Assembly (NCBI GenBank): GCA_902472485.1
Contig: CABROH010000002.1
Location: 18,184 to 82,183, forward strand
Source of the DNA: Paramuribaculum sp905193485
Lineage (GTDB): Bacteria; Bacteroidota; Bacteroidia; Bacteroidales; Muribaculaceae
Reading direction: 5' to 3'
DNA: 64,000 nt
Part shown: positions 9,201 to 18,389 of the stretch, piece by piece
How positions within the stretch are numbered: the stretch's first letter is position 1
Layout of the letters: the number at the start of each line of letters is the position of its first letter
Notes under the pieces: generated by a model
Told to the model about the DNA's origin: nothing
The model's database searches: none
Seen by the model: the letters and a program-made list of their open reading frames with translations, nothing else
Program-made: the position numbers and the translations under genes

Positions 9201-12200
9201 GGCATCGATCAGGACGGCTATCTCACCAGCCCCGAAAAGCGTTGGGGCGGAATCATGCGCAAGCTTGACAACACCAACTTCGAGCAAAGCAACATCGAAT
9301 ATGTTCAGTTCTGGCTCCTGAATCCATTTCTTGATCCCGAAAACCCCAACTATGAAGGAGGTGACCTTTACATCAATCTCGGAGAACTGTCCGAAGATAT
9401 TCTCAAAGACGGACTCAAATCATATGAAAACGGCCTTCCCTATAATGGCGGAACCGATCACACCACCACAACCGTATGGGGACGCGTCAGCACAGAAAAC
9501 TCGCTCACTTATGCTTTCGACAACAGTGACCAGTCACGGCTCAATCAGGACGTAGGCCTTGACGGGCTCCGTAACGATGACGAATTCTCTTTCCCATCCT
9601 ACTCCTCTTATCTCGAAGCACTGCGTCGCAACATCTCGACTGCTACAGCTGAACGATGGGAGGCCGACGCATTTTCTCCACTTAACGATCCGGCAGGCGA
9701 CAACTATCACTTCTATCGTGGCTATGACTACGACGATCAACGCCTCGGGGTGCTTGAACGCTATAAACGCTATAACGGCGTAGAAGGTAACTCACTCTCA
9801 CCCGACGATGCTCCCGACCCATTATATCAGTCATCACGTGCGCTGCCCGATGTCGAGGACATCAATCAGGACAACACACTCAGCGAATACGAACGCTATT
9901 ATCAATATCGTATTTCAATCAGACCCGAAGATCTGGTTGTCGGTCGTAATTATATCACTGACAAGCAAGTGTCGGTTGTGGCCACACGCGACGGCAGCGA
10001 ACAGACCGTCGAATGGTATCAGTTTAAGGTGCCTCTGAGCGACTATGAGAAAATCGTAGGATCGATCAACGGCTTCTCGTCAATACGTTTCATGCGTTTA
10101 TTCCTCACCGGATTCAAAGCCACCACCCATATGCGATTTGCATCGCTCGAACTGGTGCGAGGCGAATGGCGCTCATATGATTTCAACCTCAACAGCCGCG
10201 GAGACGCGCCTGCCGACGGACAACTCGATGTATCGGTGGTCAACATTGAAGAAAACTCCGGGCGCACACCGGTCAATTATGTGCTTCCGCCCGGCGTGAC
10301 CCGTATTTCCGATCCCGGGCAGTCGCAAATCGTACAGCTCAACGAACAGTCTCTGTCGCTTACAGTTTCCGATCTGAAAGCCGGCGATGCACGTGCCGTA
10401 TACCGCAACACATCCCATGATCTCCGCAATTACAAACGCCTTCAGATGTGGGTACACGCCGAAGCTCCCATCGATGACCGCACGGCATTGCGTAACGGAG
10501 ATCTATCGGTGTTTATACGCATCGGTTCCGACGTAAAAAACAACTATTATGAATATGAAGTGCCGCTGCGGCTGACACCGGCCGGTCATTATGCCGACAC
10601 GCAAAACGACCGATTCATCGTTTGGCCTGAAGACAACTTCATGAATATAACACTTCAGAATCTCGTTGAGCTTAAGAAAGAACGCAACGCCGCCAAGCGG
10701 GCCGAACAGCCCGGTGTAGGGTTCGGCATCCTGTACACCGGTCAGGATCCCGATCATCAAAACAACCGCATCGCTGTTATGGGCAATCCTTCGCTGAGCG
10801 ACATACGCGTGATGATGGTGGGTGTCCGCAATAATTCAGCCACAACAAAAGATGGCACCGTCTGGATCAACGAGCTGAAAGTAACCGATTTTGAATCAGA
10901 AGGCGGATGGGCCGCCGAAGGCACAGCGTCGCTGGCGCTATCCGATATCGCGACAATCAACCTGGGAGCCCATTATGAAAGTGCCGGATTCGGCGGAGTC
11001 GACCAGAGCCTCAACGAACGCCGTATGGACGACTTCTCACGTTATAGCTTGGCCGTGCAGGCCGATCTCGGTCGTTTCCTTCCAGAGAAAGCCAAACTGC
11101 GGGCTCCCATATTTTACTCTATGACCAAAGAAAAGACCACCCCGAAATATAACCCTCTCGACCAGGATGTCAGACTCAAAGACGCCCTCGAGGATGCCAC
11201 TCCCGCCGAACGCGATTCGATCAATGCATACGCCATCGAGCATTCCACACAACAGAATTTCAGCATATCAGGGTTGCAATTCGATGTCCGGAGCAAAAAT
11301 CCAATGCCTTGGGATCCGGCCAACTTCACATTTAACTTCTCATTCAACAAGACCTCGAAAACCGATCCTACGACCGAATACGAAAACATCAATGACTACA
11401 GAGGGAGCTTCCAGTATTCCTACACCCCTTACATCAAGGGCATCAAGCCATTCTCACGTTTGAAAGGGAAATCCAGAGGCATCAAGTTTCTCAAGGACTG
11501 GGAGCTGAACTGGTTTCCCAACTCCATTTCGTTCCTGACGTCAATGTCACGCTACTACTATGAACAGCAAACCCGCAGCGCAACTGATGTCAATTTCCGC
11601 ATGCCGGTTTCCGTAAGCAAAAACTTCCTTTGGGACCGACAACTCGCCATCACCTGGAATCTCACCAAATCGTTAAACATGACTTTCAACTCCAACACGT
11701 CGGCTCGCATTGAAGAGCCTGTAGGAGCAGTCAACAAGAAGCTCTTCCCCGACAAATATCGCGAATGGCGCGACACCGTCTGGAACAGCATTCTTCATCT
11801 CGGCACACCATGGGGCTACAACCAGACTTTCACGGGCAGCTACCGCGCTCCGTTCAATCGCATTCCGGCCATCGATTTCCTGTCGGCCAACGCCACATAC
11901 AACGCCACATATCGTTGGGATCGCGGCGCCACAATCGACGGCACCAATCTTGGCAATTCTATCAGCAATCAGGCTGCATGGAATATTGACGGACGTATCA
12001 ACTTCGAGTCACTTTACAACAAGAATGCATGGCTTAAACGAGTCAACACCCGTTTTGCATCATCGACACGTCGAGGATCACGAAGCACATCGACACGAGG
12101 CTCCTCCACATCGAAAAAACCGTCAGTGCCAAAACCCAAAAGATTCGAACGCACATATACGCTTAATCCCGACTCCTCGACAATAATCAAACACAACCTT

Positions 12201-13796
12201 CGCAACAAAAAGGTGAAAGTGTCGGCTGTCAATGCCTCCGATGAGTCGCCGGTAAAAATCACCACACGCGTGATCGACGCAAACACGGTAGAGGTGCTCA
12301 CACGTGGATCGGACAATGTGAAATTCACAGTCATAGAAATCTTGAAAGAAAAAAACAGCTTTTGGGACGAAGTAGCCGAATATGCCGCACGTGGTGCCAT
12401 GAGCCTTCGCAATGCCACGATACGATGGCGCGATACCCGCTCGATGTCGGTGCCTCTATTCAGCCCGAACATCGGCAACGCTTTCGGCCAAAGCGGCAGC
12501 TATGGCCCGTTGGCGCCGGGGCTTGACTTTGCTTTCGGATTCGTCGATGAATCATACATCGAAAAAGCCAAAGATCGCGGATGGCTAATGCTCAACGACG
12601 GCCAGACTACCCCGGCCGTATACTCACACACAAACGAGCTGAACATCGAGCTTACGGTCGAACCTGTAAAGGGACTGAAGATACAACTGACCGGCAACCG
12701 CACCGACAATCACACGTCGCAAATACAATTCATGTATGACGACATGCCCACAACCTACTCCGGCAGCTACACAAAAACTCACTGTGCGATTGCGACCGCA
12801 CTGCGATCGTCAAGTCCCGATAACGGTTATGCATCCCCCACATTCGACAAATTCATCGGCAACATTCCGGTAATAGCCGGCCGCATCGAGAACCAGTATC
12901 GCGGCACGACCTATCCCACCGGCGGCTTTATGAGCGGAAACGCAAATGCCGGCCAACCGTTTAATCCTGAAGTCGGCACCATAAGTCCGACATCAAGCGA
13001 TGTGCTCATTCCGGCCTTCCTTGCCGCTTATACGGGCACGGACGCAACCAGACAATATCTCGATCCCTTCCCTTCGATAGCTCATATCCTTCCAAACTGG
13101 CGCGTAACCTACGACGGACTTGTCAACATTCCGTTTATCAACCGGTTGTTTAAATCCATGACGCTAAGCCACGCCTACCAATGCACCTACACGGTCGGTT
13201 CCTATTCATCCTATCTCAACTGGATATCGGCTGACGGCTCCAGATTGGGATTCACTCTCGACGAGCTTACGGGTCAACCGATCCCATCATCTCCATACAA
13301 CATATCGTCAGTGGCCATTACCGAACGTTTCGCACCGCTTGTAGGACTTTCCGCCACGCTCCATAACAATATGACATTCAACGCCGAGTTCCGGGAAGCC
13401 CGGACAATAACGCTCAACACATCGGCAGGACAAGTGGTCGAAGCCTCCCAACGAGGCATCACCGCCGGATTCGGTTATAAGGTCGTTGGATTCAACACCG
13501 TGCTGAAACTTAAGGGATCCCAACAAGGCATAAGCAACGACCTGACTGTCAACGCCGACTTTTCCTATGCGCTCAATCAGGCTCTTATCCGTCGAATCGA
13601 GAACAACTACACACAGGCCACATCAGGCTCACGTACCATCACATTAAACGTGGCTGCCAACTATATCATGAGCCGCCGAATGACCGTCGGGCTCTACTTC
13701 GAGCACCAGATCAACACTCCTCTTGTGTCGTCGACCGCCTACCCCACGACGAACACGGCATTCGGTCTTTCGTTTAATTTCTCTTTAGCCCGTTGA
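6288..13796 (+). CDS. sprA: T9SS outer-membrane translocon SprA
   Basis: A 2502-residue SprA (Sov), the giant 36-strand outer-membrane barrel that forms the conducting pore of the type IX secretion system. A signal peptide spans about residues 14-36, ending TSSWA before QYY. The protein shows long alternating amphipathic strands, the basic low-complexity segment near residues 1925-1955 followed by a TYTLNPDSS...KHNLRNKKVKVSA block, and a C-terminus ending in a barrel-type aromatic strand (LSFNFSLAR). The start is GTG at 6288: an in-frame stop at 6255-6257 excludes anything further upstream, and the first in-frame ATG (6369) would cut away most of the signal peptide. The reading frame is intact across 7.5 kb. 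No other T9SS component is visible in this window. Confidence 0.95.
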   Translation: MATSNNRHIRPHFTPLRIVLWTVALAIMVCGTSSWAQYYKSELPPPAPPASTSPPPLSQIDSIMLPSPVQQTVPQTYEELMGQEFSADLATPSNITTQAEFDPETGCYIIRTRVGDMDIATPFIMSEAQYNNWQMRKSMQEYYRQRNAELLTEKGDRKPFDILDMNFALGPLEKIFGPGGVSLKTQGSVQIDMGIKSTKTDNPALSLNSRRKTFFDFNQKIQASIAASVGDRLNFNMTYNTDATFDFDSKNIKLQYEGKEDDIVKSIEAGNVSMTTGSQLIRGSTALFGIKTKLQFGRLTATALISQQNSESRSISTKGGVQTTPFSITADNYDQNRHYFLAHFFRDNYDRFASKLPYVSSGVQITRVEVWVTNKNSNFNQSRNVVAFMDLGESSHLANNYWQGNTSLPNPANASNNLLSTIKTDYPDARNISSVTQALAPLAAYGIEGGHDYEKVESARLLGESEYTVNTTLGYISFKSQMNPDDVVGIAFEYTYNGKVYQVGEFSSDITQTDRSLYVKMLKGTTVATQLPVWDLMMKNVYSLGAYQLQSNNFKLQIKYLSDTTGTQINYLPVPGISDVPLLQVMNLDRLDSNQGSNADGFFDYIEGYTIQSSTGKVIFPVVEPFGSHLAAKIGNPAIAERYVYQELYDSTLVVARQFADKNKFMLVGEYQASAGSQIRLNAMNVPRGSVVVTAGGVVLTENSDYTVDYSMGIVTITNQSIIDSGQNISVTLENQSLFSMQRKTLLGLDLSYAFNKDFTIGGTLLHYGEKALTEKVNIGDEIVNNTMWGVNFSYNKEFMWLTNLINRIPTVNATAPSRLSLQGEFAQLIPHAQKSGSNKGSSFIDDFESAQTGIDLRSPYSWFLASTPYDNGASALFPEAALSNNVDYGKNRALLNWYFIDRMFTSRNSSLAPGYIRSDLKQLSNPYVREITMREIYPERQQTYGESSTIQTLNLSFYPRERGPYNLDATGIDQDGYLTSPEKRWGGIMRKLDNTNFEQSNIEYVQFWLLNPFLDPENPNYEGGDLYINLGELSEDILKDGLKSYENGLPYNGGTDHTTTTVWGRVSTENSLTYAFDNSDQSRLNQDVGLDGLRNDDEFSFPSYSSYLEALRRNISTATAERWEADAFSPLNDPAGDNYHFYRGYDYDDQRLGVLERYKRYNGVEGNSLSPDDAPDPLYQSSRALPDVEDINQDNTLSEYERYYQYRISIRPEDLVVGRNYITDKQVSVVATRDGSEQTVEWYQFKVPLSDYEKIVGSINGFSSIRFMRLFLTGFKATTHMRFASLELVRGEWRSYDFNLNSRGDAPADGQLDVSVVNIEENSGRTPVNYVLPPGVTRISDPGQSQIVQLNEQSLSLTVSDLKAGDARAVYRNTSHDLRNYKRLQMWVHAEAPIDDRTALRNGDLSVFIRIGSDVKNNYYEYEVPLRLTPAGHYADTQNDRFIVWPEDNFMNITLQNLVELKKERNAAKRAEQPGVGFGILYTGQDPDHQNNRIAVMGNPSLSDIRVMMVGVRNNSATTKDGTVWINELKVTDFESEGGWAAEGTASLALSDIATINLGAHYESAGFGGVDQSLNERRMDDFSRYSLAVQADLGRFLPEKAKLRAPIFYSMTKEKTTPKYNPLDQDVRLKDALEDATPAERDSINAYAIEHSTQQNFSISGLQFDVRSKNPMPWDPANFTFNFSFNKTSKTDPTTEYENINDYRGSFQYSYTPYIKGIKPFSRLKGKSRGIKFLKDWELNWFPNSISFLTSMSRYYYEQQTRSATDVNFRMPVSVSKNFLWDRQLAITWNLTKSLNMTFNSNTSARIEEPVGAVNKKLFPDKYREWRDTVWNSILHLGTPWGYNQTFTGSYRAPFNRIPAIDFLSANATYNATYRWDRGATIDGTNLGNSISNQAAWNIDGRINFESLYNKNAWLKRVNTRFASSTRRGSRSTSTRGSSTSKKPSVPKPKRFERTYTLNPDSSTIIKHNLRNKKVKVSAVNASDESPVKITTRVIDANTVEVLTRGSDNVKFTVIEILKEKNSFWDEVAEYAARGAMSLRNATIRWRDTRSMSVPLFSPNIGNAFGQSGSYGPLAPGLDFAFGFVDESYIEKAKDRGWLMLNDGQTTPAVYSHTNELNIELTVEPVKGLKIQLTGNRTDNHTSQIQFMYDDMPTTYSGSYTKTHCAIATALRSSSPDNGYASPTFDKFIGNIPVIAGRIENQYRGTTYPTGGFMSGNANAGQPFNPEVGTISPTSSDVLIPAFLAAYTGTDATRQYLDPFPSIAHILPNWRVTYDGLVNIPFINRLFKSMTLSHAYQCTYTVGSYSSYLNWISADGSRLGFTLDELTGQPIPSSPYNISSVAITERFAPLVGLSATLHNNMTFNAEFREARTITLNTSAGQVVEASQRGITAGFGYKVVGFNTVLKLKGSQQGISNDLTVNADFSYALNQALIRRIENNYTQATSGSRTITLNVAANYIMSRRMTVGLYFEHQINTPLVSSTAYPTTNTAFGLSFNFSLAR

Positions 13797-13798
13797 TC

Positions 13799-15673
13799 AT
13801 GACAAGCTATCTGCAAATCGAAAATCTCACAAAAAGCTATGGCGACCGCATCCTTTTTGATGCTGTCACTTTTGGCGTTAATCAGGGCGACAAAATAGGC
13901 CTCATAGCAAAAAACGGCTCCGGCAAAACCACGTTGCTGAACATCATCGCCGGCAAAGAATCGCCTGATTCCGGTTCGGTCATTTTCCGTAACGATTTAA
14001 GGGTTGGCATTGTCGACCAGTCGCCTGACCTTGACGAAAGCCGCTCTGTGATCGAAGCATGCCTGAATTCCGACACACCCGCGGCACGGGCTATTGCAGG
14101 TTACGAAGAGGCTCTGACATCCGGCATACCTGACCGCATCACGGAAGCCATGCGGCTGATGGATGCCGAAAACGCCTGGGACTACGATGATCGCCTCAAA
14201 CAGATGCTCCACCAGTTGCACATCACCGACTTCTCCGCCCCTGCATCCACTCTTTCAGGCGGACAGAAAAAACGGGTGGCCATTGCCCGTACACTTCTTG
14301 ACAGTCCCGACCTCATAATTCTCGACGAGCCAACCAACCATCTCGACATCGAGATTATCGAATGGCTTGAAGAATATCTCCGCCGACAGAATGTCACGCT
14401 GCTTATGGTCACACACGACAGATATTTCCTTGACAGCGTATGCAACAAGATCATAGAAATAGACCGGCAACAGATTTTCACCTACGACGGCAACTACGAC
14501 TACTATCTGCGTCGACGGCAGGAACGCATCGACGCCATGGGCGCCGAACTGGCTCGCGTGAAAAACACGCTGCGCCGTGAACAAGATTGGATGCGCCGTC
14601 AGCCTCAGGCCAGGGCAGGAAAAGCGAAATACCGCATTGATGCGTTTTACGATCTCAAAGACCGGGCTCGCATAGATCTCCGAGAAAACAATGTCGACAT
14701 TTCTTCAATAGCTTCGTCTTATATAGGTTCGAAAATATTCGAAGCCCGCAATATCTACAAGCGTTGGGGCGATAAGATAATTCTCAATGATTTCTCTTAT
14801 ACATTCGCTCGCTACGAAAAGCTTGGTATAATAGGACGCAACGGGGTCGGTAAATCCACTCTCATAAAGATGCTTCTGGGCATTGTCAAAGCCGACAGCG
14901 GCACTTGGGATGTGGGTGAAACCGTGCGTTTCGGATATTATAGTCAGGACGGCATATCGTTTGAGATGAACAAACGAGTCATTGACGCCGTTACGGAAAT
15001 TGCCGACGACATCCGGCTTGAAGGAGGACAAAGCTATAGTCCCATGCAGTTTCTCACCAAATTTCTGTTTTCGCCAGCCGATCAGCAGAAATACATCCAC
15101 ACTCTCAGCGGCGGGGGGCGGTGGCGCCCGCCTCTCGGCACCGTACTTATGCGGCGTCCGAATTTCCTGATACTCGACGAGCCGACCAACGACCTCGACA
15201 TCATGACGCTCGGCATACTCGAAGAGTATCTGCGCACGTTCTCGGGATGCCTCATTGTCGTGTCTCACGACCGTTTTTTTCTTGACAGCATTGTCGACCA
15301 TCTATGGGTGCTTGAAGGAGAGGGCGTGATACGTGACTTCCCTGGCAGTTACACCGACTTCCGCAACTATCAGCGGGAGCGTGATGCCCGTCTTGCAGCT
15401 GAAACGAAAGGTACCGCCAGACAACAGCCGGCGCAATCCCGCCGACCGATTGCGGAACGACCCCGTAAGCTCACATTCAAAGAACGCAAGGAATTTGAAG
15501 CCCTCAGCACTGAAATCGACGATCTCACCAACGAAAAAAAGGCTCTGGAAGCCAGATTCAACTCAGGCGAAACCCTCCCTGACGTTGAAACAATGTCGAA
15601 ACGTTACGATGAGATAACATGTCTTCTTGATGAAAAAGAGATGCGGTGGCTCGAATTGTCCGAACTATCATAA
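13799..15673 (+). CDS. ABC-F family ATPase (Uup-like) with an aberrant second signature
   Basis: A 624-residue soluble protein with two ABC ATPase domains and no membrane segments, so an ABC-F protein. Such proteins act on ribosomes or DNA intermediates rather than in transport. Domain 1 has Walker A near 37-44 (KNGSGKTT), signature LSGGQKKR and LDEPTNHLD. Domain 2 has GRNGVGKST and LDEPTNDLD, but its signature reads LSGGGRWRPPLG (436-447) where relatives have LSGGERRRLYL. The C-terminus is the basic, coiled-coil Uup-type domain. I chose the ATG three bp after the sprA stop rather than the TTG overlapping it. The odd signature is underlain by a G6 run and may be a sequence error. Confidence 0.93.
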   Translation: MTSYLQIENLTKSYGDRILFDAVTFGVNQGDKIGLIAKNGSGKTTLLNIIAGKESPDSGSVIFRNDLRVGIVDQSPDLDESRSVIEACLNSDTPAARAIAGYEEALTSGIPDRITEAMRLMDAENAWDYDDRLKQMLHQLHITDFSAPASTLSGGQKKRVAIARTLLDSPDLIILDEPTNHLDIEIIEWLEEYLRRQNVTLLMVTHDRYFLDSVCNKIIEIDRQQIFTYDGNYDYYLRRRQERIDAMGAELARVKNTLRREQDWMRRQPQARAGKAKYRIDAFYDLKDRARIDLRENNVDISSIASSYIGSKIFEARNIYKRWGDKIILNDFSYTFARYEKLGIIGRNGVGKSTLIKMLLGIVKADSGTWDVGETVRFGYYSQDGISFEMNKRVIDAVTEIADDIRLEGGQSYSPMQFLTKFLFSPADQQKYIHTLSGGGRWRPPLGTVLMRRPNFLILDEPTNDLDIMTLGILEEYLRTFSGCLIVVSHDRFFLDSIVDHLWVLEGEGVIRDFPGSYTDFRNYQRERDARLAAETKGTARQQPAQSRRPIAERPRKLTFKERKEFEALSTEIDDLTNEKKALEARFNSGETLPDVETMSKRYDEITCLLDEKEMRWLELSELS

Positions 15674-15700
15674 CTGTCGCCTTTTCCATAGCATACTCTC

Positions 15701-17578
15701 ATGTCTTCACCAAAAAACGACAACATATTTCGAAAGTTTGCCTCGGGCATCGATCTTATTCGTCACGCGACCTTGCGTTTCGGACATCGGTCAATGCCTG
15801 TGATAGGTGCCGTTTCACAAGTTTTATACATCCTCTCGGTTGCAGCCGCGATAGTGTGCATTGTAACCATTGTCATTCGTGCGGGATATGAACACACCCC
15901 TGCAGACGTCCTACGCATCCACAATGTGCTCCGGCTATGTCAAGGTACCTTCATAGCCAACATTCTCTTCAATCTCATATTCAATCTTCGCGACACATTG
16001 CGCAACACCCGAACCGTCAAATGGGTTGTCGATATAGCCATGCTCGTCACACTGCTGCCCTGGATCTATCCCCACCCAGACAATCCGTGGATTCCATGGC
16101 TCGAAACAATCCTTTATTCCAACAAATTCATCTACGGATGTCTGGGCGCTTATTCGGTCGTCGGTCTGTCATTCGCCATATTCAAACTTATCGGACGCCG
16201 CACGAACCCGTCATTTCTTATGTCATGCAGCTTCCTGGTGTTCATCATAATAGGCTCTTTCATGCTGATGCTTCCCAAATGCACATACACCGACATCTCA
16301 TATATCGATTCCCTGTTCGTCAGCACAAGCGCCATCAGCATTACGGGACTCACACCGGTCGATGTCGCCGCCACATTCACACCATTCGGACAGCTCATTC
16401 TGGTAATCCTTATCCAGATAGGAGCTCTTGGAGTTATGACCTTCACAAGTTTCTTCGCACTCTTCTTCAGCGGAGAAACATCCATCTACAGCCAACTGAT
16501 GCTCAAAGATATGGTCTACTCTAAAAGCATGTCGGCCCTCATACCTACACTTCTCTATATATTCGGATTCACCATTATTGTCGAAACAATAGGCGCTCTA
16601 CTTATCTTTGCATCGATTCATGGCACTCTCGGCATGACATTGCCTGACGAGATCGCGTTCTCCGCGTTTCACGCCATATCTGCCTTCTGCAACGCAGGAT
16701 TCTCCACTCTCCCCGACGGCATGGCCAATCCAATGCTTCTCAACGGAAACTTATCCATCTATTGGATAATGTCGGCCATTATCATTGCCGGCAGCATCGG
16801 ATTCCCGATTCTGGTCAATCTCCGTGACGTCATCGCCATTCGTTTCCGACAGGTCAAAAACCGTTTGCTGCATATCGCACGAAACACCGACGCCCGTCAG
16901 GTGCACATTTATAATATGAATACAAAGATCGTGCTTGTCACTTTCGCCATTCTTTTCGCAGCAGGCGCCCTCATTTTTTTCATTCTCGAATATAACAATT
17001 CGCTTGCAGGAATGACGTTTTGGGAAAAAGTGACTCAATCGGTATTCAATTCAGCATCACCCCGCAGCGCAGGATTTGTGTCACTCAATCCGGCCGGATT
17101 CCTCAACACCACGCTTCTTATCGTGCTTTTCCTAATGTGGGTTGGCGGCGCCGCCCAGTCAACCGCGGGCGGTATCAAAGTCAACACTCTCGCGGCCATA
17201 TGCCTCAACATCCGTGCCATTGTAACCGGAGCTCCCAAAGTGGTGGCATTCAATCGCACCGTCGCGACCGGTTCGATACGACGCGCCAATGCGGTAGTGG
17301 CCCTATCCATTATTTCCTATCTCCTTTTCTCCGTTACGCTGGTCGGACTCGAACCCGACCTTCCGGTGCGCTCACTTCTTTTCGAATCTTGCTCGGCACT
17401 GTTCACCGTCGGCTCTTCTCTTGGCATCACGTCACAGCTTTCCGACGCGTCAGAAGTGATTCTGTGCGTGGCTATGTTCCTTGGACGCGTAGGACTGATA
17501 TCACTTCTAACGGGTATCGTGCGACACCATCGTCAAACCGGCATCTCGTATCCCGCCGACAACATCATCATAAACTAA
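15701..17578 (+). CDS. trkH: TrkH/KtrB-type potassium uptake channel subunit
   Basis: A 625-residue inner-membrane protein of the TrkH/KtrB superfamily, the K+-conducting subunit of Trk/Ktr uptake systems. It has many hydrophobic helices. The pore loops follow the M1-P-M2 pattern with filter-like segments SAISITGLTPVD, HAISAFCNAGFS, SASPRSAGF and CSALFTVGSSLG; the third and fourth carry the typical Gly of the selectivity filter. About 150 N-terminal residues with extra membrane helices precede the first repeat, which explains the length. The trkA regulator gene follows 27 bp downstream, so the two form a functional pair. Confidence 0.95.
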   Translation: MSSPKNDNIFRKFASGIDLIRHATLRFGHRSMPVIGAVSQVLYILSVAAAIVCIVTIVIRAGYEHTPADVLRIHNVLRLCQGTFIANILFNLIFNLRDTLRNTRTVKWVVDIAMLVTLLPWIYPHPDNPWIPWLETILYSNKFIYGCLGAYSVVGLSFAIFKLIGRRTNPSFLMSCSFLVFIIIGSFMLMLPKCTYTDISYIDSLFVSTSAISITGLTPVDVAATFTPFGQLILVILIQIGALGVMTFTSFFALFFSGETSIYSQLMLKDMVYSKSMSALIPTLLYIFGFTIIVETIGALLIFASIHGTLGMTLPDEIAFSAFHAISAFCNAGFSTLPDGMANPMLLNGNLSIYWIMSAIIIAGSIGFPILVNLRDVIAIRFRQVKNRLLHIARNTDARQVHIYNMNTKIVLVTFAILFAAGALIFFILEYNNSLAGMTFWEKVTQSVFNSASPRSAGFVSLNPAGFLNTTLLIVLFLMWVGGAAQSTAGGIKVNTLAAICLNIRAIVTGAPKVVAFNRTVATGSIRRANAVVALSIISYLLFSVTLVGLEPDLPVRSLLFESCSALFTVGSSLGITSQLSDASEVILCVAMFLGRVGLISLLTGIVRHHRQTGISYPADNIIIN

Positions 17579-17605
17579 ACACAACCAAAACTTATCTCCA
17601 CAACA

Positions 17606-18304
17606 ATGCGCTATCTCATCATCGGACTCGGCATCTACGGTTCAAATCTCGCCATCGACCTCACCAACATGGGACACGAAGTGATCGGAGCCGACAAAGA
17701 CCCTTCGCTCGTCGAATCAATCAAAGACTTCATATCCACGGCATATATCATTGACTCCACCGATGAAGTGTCGCTCGGCGTATTGCCGCTGAGAAACGTC
17801 GATCTTGTCATCGTAGCCATAGGGGAAAATTTCGGTGCCAGCATACGCACGGTAGCCATTCTCAAAAAGCTCGGTGTTCCACACATCTATGCACGCGCCA
17901 TAGACCACTTGCATGAATCGATACTGCAAAGCTTCAACATCGACCGCATCATCACGCCCGAACAGCGTGCGGCCGCCGACCTCGTCAATGAAATGGCACT
18001 CGGAAACGACACCGAAGCTTTGCATGTCGATGAAAATCACATGGTGGTGAAATTCCATGTGCCACGGCTTTTTGTCGGTCTTCGCTATTCAAGCCTTGAC
18101 CTCGACAGTGAATTCGCACTCACCCTCATAGCCGTATCGCGCAAACAACCCTCCCGCAACATTCTCGGTATCGAGCATCAACGCTACAATGTGATTACCG
18201 ATATCCTGACCCCGGACCAACGAGTGCAGGACGACGACATGATCACTTGTTTCGGTGAAATTGAATCGTTCCGTCGACTGTTCAAGCATTACAACAAAGC
18301 CTGA
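17606..18304 (+). CDS. trkA: TrkA/KtrA-type RCK regulator of K+ uptake
   Basis: 232 residues with an N-terminal RCK_N domain and a C-terminal RCK_C domain, the cytosolic nucleotide-sensing ring of Trk/Ktr channels. The Rossmann glycine motif is GLGIYG (7-12), with Asp30 at the end of strand two (VIGADKD) suggesting a dinucleotide or adenine-nucleotide ligand. It has one RCK unit, like KtrA; E. coli TrkA has two. It follows trkH on the same strand after 27 bp, so co-transcription and direct interaction are very likely. Confidence 0.94.
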   Translation: MRYLIIGLGIYGSNLAIDLTNMGHEVIGADKDPSLVESIKDFISTAYIIDSTDEVSLGVLPLRNVDLVIVAIGENFGASIRTVAILKKLGVPHIYARAIDHLHESILQSFNIDRIITPEQRAAADLVNEMALGNDTEALHVDENHMVVKFHVPRLFVGLRYSSLDLDSEFALTLIAVSRKQPSRNILGIEHQRYNVITDILTPDQRVQDDDMITCFGEIESFRRLFKHYNKA

Positions 18305-18343
18305 TTTTCATTTATTCAGAGCCGGATTGCCGACGAAATTTCG

Positions 18344-18351
18344 TATTTTTG
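18344..18351 (+). promoter_or_regulatory. -7 box upstream of the UvrD/PcrA-type helicase gene
   Basis: TATTTTTG fits TAnnTTTG and lies 38 bp before the GTG start at 18390. No clear -33 TTTG is present. It marks the likely beginning of a new transcription unit after trkA. Confidence 0.5.
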
Positions 18352-18389
18352 CAATAGAAAGCCAAACCGGCTCACCGTAATCAAAGCCC

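Noticed and set aside
17020..17754. 244-residue frame spanning trkH and trkA
   Set aside because: It is out of frame with two clear genes and rich in Arg, His and Ser, as expected from a shadow.
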